This document shows, piece after piece, positions 8,869 to 18,563 of a DNA stretch of 64,000 nucleotides. The notes below the pieces were generated by a model, which was given only the letters and a program-made list of their open reading frames with translations, did not search any database and was not told the origin of the DNA. Origin of the DNA: Isoetes taiwanensis (taxonomy: Eukaryota; Streptophyta; Lycopodiopsida; Isoetales; Isoetaceae). Both the position numbers and the translations under genes were made by a program. Position 1 is the first letter of the stretch; every line of letters starts with the position of its first letter. The stretch is taken from contig JAJEKV010000059.1 of the NCBI GenBank assembly GCA_021234155.1, positions 661,844-725,843 of the forward strand. The letters are read 5' to 3'.

Positions 8869-11800
8869 ATGGTTAACCGCATCCAGAACAGACTTCCACC
8901 ACCTTTTGTTGCACCTAGTTCCTCTACTTCAGAGGAAACACCCGATGAGCATGTGTTTTTGCCTGTTGCCCAGGCTTCCATATCTCCTGCCTCAACAACA
9001 TCCTTGTTACTCCTAGACGATTCTCCAAGTCCAACACACAACAGACTGCCACCACCTTTCCAACCGTCACTGAGCTCTTTCAGGAGTAGGTTGCCTCCTC
9101 CCTTCGTTCCATCTCCATCTGTACACAGTAGGCTACCACCTCCTTTTGTACCATCACCAGAAGCTGCAGATGCTGCACCACAACAGGTGTTTCGAAAAAG
9201 ACTGCCCCCACCATTTGTAGCTTCTCCTCTAATAGGAAGAAGTACAAGGTCTGCAACACACCCACAAGAATGTGAAGTTCTCTATCGCTTTTCTCACCAT
9301 GACTTGTCTACAAATGAAGACGATGTTGTAAGGTCCCCACCTCTTCCCACAACTGTTGTGACACATGGGTTTGCAGAATTTCAAACAGCGATAAGAGAAA
9401 TGTTTGATAGGACACCTAGTCAACACAATCAAGCAACAACATCCTACGGCCCATCACCTATATTCAACACTGTTCCTCCGAATTTTCTGGGTACTGTGTC
9501 ACGTGGTTTATTTTCCTCAAAAAACACACCATTAAGAGAAGAGGAGGTCACTCCTAGAGTGGAACTCTCATTAGAGGATGAAGACCCTGACAAGGAACAA
9601 CGAGATTACATGTTCTCTAACCAATCTTCAAAGAAATTCAAAGTGGATTTCAGCTTGAGAGCATGTTCTTCCGTAAGAAGAAGAAATCTAATGGATGAGC
9701 AGAAAATGAGAAAAATTCTAAGGACTCCATGATGTTCATTGGGTTGCATTAGCAAATTCAACATGGCTAAACTTCGTGCAATTAGAGACAATTATAGTTC
9801 CATGACAATATCAGATCAGAATGCCTACTTGGCTATTCATGTAAGACCAGACAGGCACACCTTCTTGCACTATATCAATCATCAAGAAGTGTGTCAAAAA
9901 TGCTTCATGGTCGTACACCGCCTGGGTTCCTCCAGAATTTCTCGAATACATAAAAGATTAGACAAAAACCCTAGCATTGATGACCACTGCGGGCCAGGAA
10001 GAGTTGTAACAATGCATGCCCTGGCTACTGTGGATACTTTAGAGAAACGTGTGAAAAATTGCCAAACAGTAATATGTATCATTTCAGATAACATCACAAA
10101 AAAGATGTCTTTAAAGAATACAAAGAGACATGCAGTCAGTCTCAGCATATCTCTTACTCACATTTCACTAGACTGTGGAAAACTGAATTTGGCCTTGTGA
10201 AAATTCCTCGAAGGCGTAGAATTGTGCAGAACTGAAGAGTAAAAAAGAAACTGCAAGGACAGAGGTAAAAAAAAGTAAGTTCAAGTTCTTCATTCTCATA
10301 TTTGCATCATGTAATTGTTTTGACCTGCTTCTTTCAACAGACATTGTGCAACAGAAGCTTGCTAGACACCGTGACCAACAAGCAGTTGAAAAAAGGAAGC
10401 TTGCTAAGCATAGGAAAAAAGCTCTTGAACGTCCACTTGAGTACATGTCCGTTGTGATGGGTGGAATGGATAAAAAAAAAGACAACTCTACCTCATTTCT
10501 TGAATATTCCAAAAGATGTGCCAGAAGAATGCTTTGTCAAGGTCCACCTTGTAGGGGCCATGGTCTTCAACGGGAATCTAAAGTGCAATTTCTTCTTAAC
10601 ATATCCTAATTTGCATGGTGATCCGAATCTCACAATTACAATTCTTAACAAGGTTCTTTGTGAGCAACAGCAGTTACCACCAGTGCTCTACCTGCAACTT
10701 GACAACACTACTAGGGAGAACAAAAATCAAACACTCTTTGCTTACTGTGCCATGCTAGTGGAGCTAGAGATTTTCAGAAAAATAAAGCTCGGATTCTTAT
10801 TGGTAGGGCACACACACGATCAAATAGACCAGATGTTCAACAGGTTTTCGGTGCGTCTCAGAAGGAAAAACTTTGGTTCGAATCATTGAGACTCTTACAC
10901 TCCCATGCCAGTGGTTGAGCTTCTAAAGGAGACTGCCGACTTCAGAGAATTTGTTTTCTCTCAACGTGCAAACAGAGAACAAGCTATGAACAAGCTAAAT
11001 GATATTACGTTTCAACATCACATCAAGTTCTACTTGAAGAATGGAGAGAGTCTTTTGCAGGGAAAGAAGTACACTACAACTAAAGAGTGGAGTCCGGTAG
11101 AGGGATTACGCTTTCTTAAATCCGTTCCAGACACTAGTTCCATGGAACGTGCTGAGTAGCTTCCTCTAAAAAATCCAAAACTGTCAAAGCAGCAAAAAAG
11201 TACCCCAGTTACTTCCTTGAAATCCATTGAAAATGGAATTTCCACGAGTTTTAAGTACTTCACTGAAGAAGACCAAATGTGGTGGAGAGGCTTCTTTCTA
11301 GAACAAAAGACTGTGATTCAGAACCTAGCTCTGAGGCAGTTGCAAGAACCTTTTGAGTGGCCTAATGCTTTCCACCAACCACAGTACCAGGCAGGTTAAA
11401 GCATTGCTGCAGTAGCAGCTGCAGTACAGGAAGATGAGGACCGAGTCATGTACCTCGGACCAAGACGCAAGAATGAGCCTGCAGGTAATGTCACAGAAAT
11501 TACCAAAGGTATGTTGATTGCTCTTCCGACTGAGGAGGATGAAAAGGGGAGAGCCAAAGTACTTGACACAATAAAAGAGGAAATCCTGGTGACTAAACTC
11601 AAGATTCATTGGCTTGCTACATGTTCAGAAAATGCTTTTGAAGGTAGGTATGATCTAGAAATAAGAAGTCAAGGAAAGGGCAAAAAGCCCAAGAAAGTTG
11701 GATGTAGGGATGAGCTAGACTTACGACAAATGAGTATTATGTGCTATGATTTCAAATTGAAATCAGACAATCGTTTACGCCAGAGAACAATCAACTTGCT

Positions 11801-11918
11801 TAAGAAGGCTTGTAACTGCGAAGAAGAAGATGAAGAAGAGGTTGGGAATGCTTCACCGTCTGTTGATAGTGATGAGGAAGATACAGTGAAAGAAGTGAAA
11901 CTAACGAAGATGGCATAA
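8869..11918 (+). pseudogene. Gene B2: RLPPPF-repeat plus DUF7869-like transposase-like protein, decayed
   Basis: The start ATG 8869 opens a frame with five (R)LPPPF motifs within the first 125 residues (at about 8890, 9043, 9085, 9130 and 9205). An in-frame TGA at 9730-9732 is followed in the same frame by CSLGCISKF and then EVCQKCFMVVHRLGSSRISRI, the start of the family body. A frameshift near 10100 leads to YSHFTRLWKTEFG. A 66-bp GTAAGT...CAACAG intron (10275-10340) joins cleanly to the LARHRDQQ / ERPLEYMSV block. A one-base slip near 10490 leads to the hallmark LQLDNTTRENKN (10695-10730) and GHTHDQIDQMF (10806-10840). The C-terminal part (to 11918) is acidic at its end. The family (which I recall as DUF7869) has D-N...E-N-K-N and GHTH-x-D-I-D signatures; a role in transposition is inferred, not known. 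Confidence 0.75.
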
Positions 11919-12229
11919 ACGAGCATGAAGATGTCTTGGATCCCTCTCTTATCACTCCTCACACTTTTGCACATAACTGAGTCTTAGGAAAAAAGAAGTA
12001 AATTTTGAATGTGAATATGAAGATTTTATCTTCAATTTTGAAAATACTACTATTTCAGCTGTAAACTTCACTTCGATTTTTGGTTAAAATTTGTGCTCTT
12101 AAATTAGAGGTTTGCTCTAAAAAGATAATTCAGGCAAATTATAATTGCTAAAAAAAGTGTCACTTTGACATAGTCAATTCTCTATTTGAAGAAAAAAATT
12201 AGTGATTTTGGGGGGGTCAAAATACATTT
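11919..12229. other. AT-rich spacer downstream of B2, nothing recognised
   Basis: No open frame of note and no array B palindromes. Short direct repeats (TGCTCCCGTTTCAA, twice) and a palindrome AAGGAATATTCCTT lie just beyond, near 12292-12340. Confidence 0.5.
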
Positions 12230-14600
12230 CTATGCCCCTTTTTTTTTACCACCTCGTTTTAGCCATTTTTTGCAGAAAAATAGGGAATCTTCAAGGAATA
12301 TTCCTTTTGCTCCCGTTTCAATGATTTGCTCCCGTTTCAAATGCAATCTTGTTGAATAGGTTTTAGTCTTGCTATGTGCAATATTTGAAGGCGAACAAAA
12401 GCTTTGTAGATTGTGATCTGAAATAGTACTAGCCAGCAGGTTTTTACGAAAGAAAGTGTACATGCGAACAGCTGCCAAAGCATTATAGTACCCCCTATCA
12501 TGTCTTGCATATGCCCTTCCATCTCCCAACCAGATATTGCACCAAGTGAATTCCAGGTCCCCCTCAACCTGAACATAAAACCTGAACAGTCTCAGACCCC
12601 TTAGCACATTTGTCAGCCTCAAGTTCAACCATGTTGAAGTCCCCTACTAGTAGCCAAGCAACTTGGGCATCTAATCTAATCAATTTGTTTGTGTAGCCCA
12701 TAGTGCACCCCTCTGACGAGGTTTATTATCAGCATAAACATTCGGAAGCCCCCATTCTTGTCCATTGTCAACCACTTGATAATGATCCAGTGGCCAAACC
12801 TATCAGCCTGAGTTAATATGACTGTTATGTCATGCTTCCATGCGGTGAGAACCCCTGCCTTTACTGAGTCTCCTGTAGCTACAAAGACATTGTATTGCCT
12901 TCCAACTACTGAAGCAACTTTTTGCATATCATCTTTTTTGCATTTATGCTATTGTAGATAATAGAAATCGGAATTCAACCTAGCAAGATAGAAAGTCTGT
13001 TCTTTTAGTCGGGGAAGAGGCAACACACCCCTAACATTCCAAAAAACCAATTTCATTGTACAAGACGGTCTGATGGACGATGCTCCAAATCCATGAAATC
13101 AGCATGAGCATGCAACTCATTTTCCACTTGGTTTGCCCAATGTTGCCGTGATGCCACAGGGAATGCTATAACGATGATGGCTAATGCAGGCTCAGCAGGA
13201 GTGAGCTAGTCTCTCATGCAGCTCAACGGAGAAGTGGGCAGAAGATGTGGTGGCAGGTGGTGAAGACGGAGGAGTTAATGTAAGATATACAGTGCTAGGA
13301 ACGAAGGGAGCAGGGTACTAAATCAGGTGATGTGGAGGGAGATATATGGTTTGAGATAGATGAAAGTATGGGAATAGAGGAAGTAGAACATCTGGTGTCA
13401 TAGAATGAGAAGGCAGAGATAGGTTACTTCTGAACAAAAAGGGGCCACTTTTGACAACAATAGACTTTGGAAGAGAAGCATTGGCAGGAAGGGAGATACA
13501 AACACGTGGACCATTGACAATTGAATGAGCAAGATGGAGACCTAAGCCATTAGCAATGGCAATCATGAAGTCTGGGACTTGCAATTCAGTAGGAAAATCC
13601 TCCAATGCGAACCAACATGGCATTCAGAGAGCGTCTGATTTGTTGGGCAAGAAGTCAGGGGTGTATACTTGATACAGATCATAATGCCCCCATAAAGGAT
13701 TAACTCCGCACTCCACCAATTGTCAGCTGCTATAGGTGAATCAAACATGACTAAGAAATAATTATTCTGCTTATCAAGAATCTTCAGAGACTCATGTTGA
13801 GACAATCCCAATTGTTGAAGGTGTTGTTTCCGCCAAAAACCCATCCGTTTAAGATCAAGAAATTGATCAGTGAAGTGATAAACCACAGCATGAGAGACCA
13901 AATTTTGAACACACTACAAATGTGCACCATGATCGATTTCAAAAACCAGAACACTCCGGCACCTCATAGAACACATTCTCATATAGAAGTCAAATGTCCA
14001 TCTGGTCTCTTGTAGCTTGCAGCTCCTTTAAGTATGTTGAAAGCTCCTTTTTATGATTCTCCTTCATTATATTTATTGCTGCAGCAATTCAAGCAGACCG
14101 AACACCAGATGTATGTCGCGCTTAATCCAGTCACTGAAGCGCGCACATGAAACACGAGCAACTGTATCGGCAGAGGTCCAAGGAGTAGAACGAGACATAG
14201 AGGCAGCGAAAAAGAAAGTAGAAGGAGGAGGAGGCGATAAAAGACTGGCCGAAGAAGAAGACAAAGAGGAAGGAGTAGAAAAAGGACCAGTGGATGCAGA
14301 AGGCAAAGAGGCCACAATAGCCGTAGGCAAAATGGCACGCAAAGAGGAAGCAATCATAGATGTGGTAGCAGAAAGTGGTGGGAATTGTTGCACTTCGACT
14401 GCGAAATTAGAAGAGGCAAAGGCAAGAGGAAAGGTGTGGATTAGATGGCAGTTTGAGGGGAGCCATAGGTCTTGAATTTCCTGCAGATGATGAATCCAAA
14501 ACATAACACTAGGAGATGAGGGCATAGGACTGGTTAAGGAGGCCGAAATTGAAAACACTAAATTCGGCATAGGAGCTAATGGCATACTGCCTAGAGGCAT
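12230..14600 (-). mobile_element. LINE fragment: ORF1 (DUF4283-like) and start of ORF2 endonuclease, RT missing
   Basis: Reading leftwards, ORF1 runs from about 14600. It has a Ser/Pro-rich N-terminus, then FSDWIKRD, a DUF4283-like core (13900-13563, with LKILDKQNNYFLVMF) and, after a one-base shift near 13620, the continuation CWFALEDFP, IANGLG and RVCISLP, as in plant LINE/DUF4283 proteins. ORF2 starts at ATG 13056 with MKLVFWNVRG, the classical opening of the apurinic-type endonuclease. Further left come GVLTAWKHDITV (about 12830), WLLVGDFNMVE (about 12640) and a final SDHN near 12410, which mark endonuclease motifs in order. Sequence stops being recognisable near 12240, before any reverse transcriptase. 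Several frame breaks make it inactive. Loss of the 3' half is the opposite of usual LINE 5' truncation. Confidence 0.75.
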
Positions 14601-15109
14601 ACACTAACAAAAAGCTTACTATCTAAGCTTTCCAATGCACCAAGAAACGTCTGAATCCGACACCCAAAGAGGGAGATATGATAGAAAATAGCAGAGCCTG
14701 TTGTCACATCGGCTAAGCTTTTTGTCGCCATAGGTCTAGATATATATCGAGGCACCCCATTCTTGTCTCACCATTCCAGTTCAATGCCACTCTTAGCCTT
14801 CTAGCTCAAGTTCCTGTATTCTGCTTCAGTTGTATCAAGTATACCCAGCATTCTTTGTGTATTTCTCGAGTATTTTCTAATATTTTCCGTTGTTTTTGCG
14901 CAAGTTCTTGATAGTCCAAAGAGATTTTGCCAAGAGGCTGCATAGGCTTGTGTTGTACTCTCTTTCAAAGTGTTCTGGGATGGTAGTCAAGAAAGTAAAA
15001 TGTTTTTCATTTATGCTCTACAAAGCAATGTACTTTCTGCCTTTGATGAAAGGTCTATACTGTTGAATGCTTGTCATAAAGGAGCATGATCATTTTCCAG
15101 TCGGAGCTG
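14601..15109. other. No gene recognised
   Basis: Low-complexity T/C-rich sequence without long open frames. It may include the 5' untranslated part of the minus-strand LINE, whose ORF1 begins near 14600. Confidence 0.4.
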
Positions 15110-15600
15110 TCAATTAAGATTTTTCATAATTAAACCATTTGTTTTGAGGGAACGTGGACATTCCTAACGCTTTCCTGATGCTTCTTCTCCCAAAACATTG
15201 CTCTGACGCTCCTAGAAGGACAGTAAAAAGCTTGGCATATTGTTGTTTCGATGTGGAAAGATGCAAGACTCCCAATATCTCTTTCACTAGCAACCGAGCA
15301 CAAGCCTTTGCTTTATCATGATTCAAATGAAGCTAAGGCACATGAGAGGTGACTTGAGACTAGATCTCTATTGGTTCCCAATCTACTGTAGCAAAGAGAG
15401 GTTAACAATCAAAATCCAACTCCTCATGTCTACTGTCTGCGCCCACCTGTACATGTGCGAGCGGTGTAGATCTTGTTTAGCCACGAGCCCATAATCCATC
15501 ACATTGAGTCCTCCACCTCGATTTCCCTGATGACGCCCGAAGAAAAGCTATGGCTGTCACCAGAGGAATTTGTTGTTAGTTTTTATTTTGCTAGTTTTTT
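15110..15600 (-). mobile_element. Probable LINE reverse-transcriptase C-terminal fragment
   Basis: Reverse-strand translation near 15560-15450 gives FLRGRHQGNRGGGLNVMDYG and then HRSHMYRW, resembling the region after the RT domain in plant L1-type ORF2, where a 'GGLG..' block follows a 'W' motif. The segment 15326-15114 stays open but is not diagnostic. Frame breaks throughout. Moderate to low confidence. Confidence 0.35.
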
Positions 15601-15832
15601 TGCTCGATCAGCCATGTATCTTTCATGAGTAAGAAGAACTACTAGCATGCCAATCCTCTTTTATACCAATAACCTTTTTAAGGGCACAACAACATGGTCA
15701 TGCATCACAATCTTGGCCAATGGGTTTGACGCAATTTTGATCGTACTAGAAGCTATGTAAGTCAAACTAAGAGTCTTGGTCTCTAAGGTCCATAATTGTA
15801 AACGGAGGGGGGTAATCATCGATAGAAAGTGA

Positions 15833-16095
15833 ATTGAATTGAATTGAATTTCATCGTCCGCGAAGACCAGAGACCAATCAACCTATGGGACCCAAATATA
15901 GAAAACAGCCGGCCTATTACTATCCAGGATTAAAAAAAGCCCGCCCCAAAGGGTTTTCAAGAGAAAAACCTTAGCATGTTGAGAAACTATAGAGATGAAA
16001 GCATGCTCTTCTGGATTACCCATGGATAGAAAAGTGGGTAGATATGGTCTTGCATTTAGCATGTCAAAATATCTTACAATGTCATCCGTCATGAT
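15833..16095 (-). mobile_element. LINE 3' end with (GAATT)n tail
   Basis: Read on the minus strand, this ends in a pentanucleotide tail (GAATT repeats at 15833-15850). The block 15870-15990, with phrases GACCAATCAACCTATGG, AGGATTAAAAAAA and GTTTTCAAGAGAAAAACC, is clearly homologous to 53190-53290 at the end of the LINE fragment 53148-54113. The two tails differ (GAATT versus GAATA-type repeats). Confidence 0.7.
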
Positions 16096-16725
16096 TGGCT
16101 AATGGAGCAATTTTAATAGTACTAGAAGCTACGTAAGACAAACTAAGAGGTCCATAGTTGCGAAGGGGGGAGGGGGTAATTATCGATATGGCTAGGCAGA
16201 AGTATGGTCTTGTGGATTCTCATTGGCTAATGATAATGCCATCTATTATTAGATGGTCTTGTGGGCCATCTATTATTAGTGGCCAATTGATATGAGATGG
16301 TGTTGTTTTCAAACTTGCAACACAATGGTTAGAAATATCCTTTGAAATGATGCAAGCTTGACATGCTTAAATTGACTATGCAAGGGAGCATTTCGGAGAA
16401 GCCTTATAGACATGGAATACAGAATCATTAATTCCAAGATAAAACAATGTGAATATTTACCCAATCTTGGTAAATACGCAATCTTAATGTTTACCAATTG
16501 TTTGGTTCCAAAAGAAGAGTTGAAAGCAAGTTTTAGTTGCCAATGCATGCTTGGCCTAAATGGAAATATCTGCAACCAATGTTCCAACCTCTAATGAAAA
16601 TATGTGCAAACCATTACGTGCACAATGGTACATTCTACCAAGCGTTTTTGGAGTTAGACATAAAAAACTGAAGTTATATCATGTAAGTGTGCCAGCCTCC
16701 TGTGAAACCCTTTTGACTTTGCTGA
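16096..16725. other. Spacer containing one half of a short direct duplication
   Basis: The segment about 16100-16190 (ACTAGAAGCTACGTAAG, then a G-rich run and GGGTAATTATCGATA) is a diverged copy of 15720-15830. The two copies bracket the LINE 3' end at 15833-16095. No gene is seen up to the kinase stop at 16726. Confidence 0.5.
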
Positions 16726-17682
16726 TCAGCAATGAACTGTTAAATGAGGCATCATAGCGTGCCATAGTTTGGATAGGGGATTTTTAGGCTGAACACATTT
16801 CCTATGCAAATTGGACGTTCTTCCTTTCTGATACGAAGTTGCACTTGAACAGTGTTTAACGATCCATGGATGAGATAAAATTTGCTCCAACGATATTCTG
16901 TCCTCTGGTTTGGGCTTCAACATAGCCAAAACAAGGTCTGTGGCGTCCTTTGGAACAGGACAATCTAAATACCACACAGCAAAATCCTGGCCTTCACACA
17001 GTAGTTTCTTAAGCTCATCATTGCTCAACCTTGGAAATGCTATGTTGCCACTGAGTGACTCATATAAAATCAACCCTAAACCCCAAATATCCACTTCCTT
17101 AGAGCACCGTTGGCGCCAAACCTCTGGTGCAACATAACGTGGAGCTCCTACTATGTCTGTAAAACATGGATCATCAGCAGAAAAAAAACCAGAGCGTCCG
17201 AAATCTGAAACCCTAACATCATAGGGTTTCCCGGCCACCAGAATATTGTCCGACTTGAGATCTCTGTGCACAATTCCATTGGCATGTAAAACCTGTATAT
17301 GCTGTGCTAGGTTTCTTATAAGAAGAGCTGATTCCTTTTCGGAGAGTTTACCTTTCTTTTCAATTCTAGACGCCAAGCTACAATCACATAGTTCCATGAT
17401 CAAATGCCAAAAACCTTCATCTATGATTACCCCTTCCAAATGCACAAAGCCGGAGCAGCCGGAGAGTTTCTGCATAATCTCGATCTCTTTTTCGACCTCT
17501 GCCTCTCCCATGGCGTTTTTTCCCATTCTGGAAATGGTTTTGCACGCAAATTGCTTCCTGCTGCTTTTACTCCGGCAAAGAAAGACTGTGGCTGCTCCTC
17601 CGCTGCCAATTTTCTTGAGCACATCGTAACGCTCTAGAAGATTCGGATAGTCCTTCCTCAAATCCGTCGTATTCTTCTTCAT
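16726..17682 (-). CDS. Serine/threonine protein kinase, single exon, CDPK/PEPC-kinase-like
   Basis: Start ATG at 17682 (an upstream in-frame extension lacks ATG); 318 residues and stop. All core kinase elements are present: Gly-loop GSGGAATVF (residues 26-34), ATP-binding Lys48 in FACK, catalytic HRDLKSDN (139-146), DFG (160-162), activation-segment end APE (185-187) and DIWGLGLILYES. The kinase domain ends at about residue 276 with LSHPWIVKH, and a basic tail of about 40 residues follows. No EF hands, transmembrane segment or lectin domain. The compact architecture recalls PEPC kinases and the catalytic part of CDPKs, which phosphorylate Ser/Thr on soluble proteins; the exact substrate is unknown. 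It is intronless, which might mean a retrocopy, but the frame is intact. Confidence 0.92.
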   Translation of the reverse strand: MKKNTTDLRKDYPNLLERYDVLKKIGSGGAATVFLCRSKSSRKQFACKTISRMGKNAMGEAEVEKEIEIMQKLSGCSGFVHLEGVIIDEGFWHLIMELCDCSLASRIEKKGKLSEKESALLIRNLAQHIQVLHANGIVHRDLKSDNILVAGKPYDVRVSDFGRSGFFSADDPCFTDIVGAPRYVAPEVWRQRCSKEVDIWGLGLILYESLSGNIAFPRLSNDELKKLLCEGQDFAVWYLDCPVPKDATDLVLAMLKPKPEDRISLEQILSHPWIVKHCSSATSYQKGRTSNLHRKCVQPKNPLSKLWHAMMPHLTVHC

Positions 17683-17790
17683 TCCGACAAGCACAAGCGA
17701 GCGAAACCTAAAGAAACTGAATGAATGAACGAAACAAAGAGCCCGTGCCCTTTTATTGACTGCCCTTTTATTGACGTTGCCTTTTTTTCT
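17683..17790 (-). promoter_or_regulatory. 5' flank of the kinase gene with duplicated TATA-like motif
   Basis: Read on the minus strand, GTCAATAAAAGGGCA occurs twice in tandem (about 17740-17775), roughly 60-95 bp upstream of the ATG. An AATAAAAG core at this distance is a plausible TATA-like element. Inference from position only. Confidence 0.35.
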
Positions 17791-18563
17791 ACACTAAAAA
17801 TAGACACCACGCTTCTCCAGATAGATTTGCGTCACTTGCCTTCTATTTGTCCGCAAGAAATGCATGGAAAAGGCTGGTCAACGTCCGGCCGAAAATAGTT
17901 TGGCATATTCTAGCAGAATATACCTTCAGAAGATAGCCCGATACATTTTGTTACGTGCTAATAATTTGCTGAGCGCTATAAATATCGGAACATCATATAA
18001 TTTGCTGAGCGCTATAAATATCGGAATATCATGAATATCGGACAAAAGAAAATACACGGCATTTTTGAGGACATAGAAATTTTTTTTGTGATCTAGGGTT
18101 GGCTTAAACACGGGCATGTTCGATATTTTAGAGCGTTGGGTAATTTGCATGTAACATGTTTTATGGTCTTGAGGTAGAAAAGGAAGTGAAAACAAACTAG
18201 ACTAGCCTTGTCTAGGTTTTTTGGAAGTCCGGGTCCTAGGGCATCACTAGGGGCATATTAGTTATAGAGGAAAGCCATGCGAAAAAGTTCCCCTTTAGTC
18301 TACAAATTACTTCTCGCACCATGGCTTATGCTATACTGAAGCAAATAGAACATGTTAAGGTTACATAGACGACCAAATTGTTGTATATAAGAATGTCCTT
18401 TTACAGGACATTCCGGATAGAAAAGCCAGCAAGCGCATGCGTTAAGCGGAGGTGTGGGTGACACCGGAATATCTAAAGAACATTCTTACTAACGATGGTT
18501 GTGTTAGGGTTTATTCCGCGGCTCGGCTATGGCGATGGCACCCTGCTTTCCGACTGTGGCGCC
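17791..18563. other. No gene recognised
   Basis: Contains a short direct repeat (TTTGCTGAGCGCTATAAATATCGGAA, about 17970 and 18000; duplicated 30-bp unit) and otherwise nothing supportable. Confidence 0.4.

Noticed and set aside
8869-9729. RLPPPF protein as a separate proline-rich host gene
   Set aside because: Its frame continues through a single TGA into the DUF7869-like body, so it is more likely the N-terminus of that protein.
13794-14475. Plus-strand Lys/Glu-rich ORFs
   Set aside because: They are antisense to the Ser/Pro-rich LINE ORF1 start.
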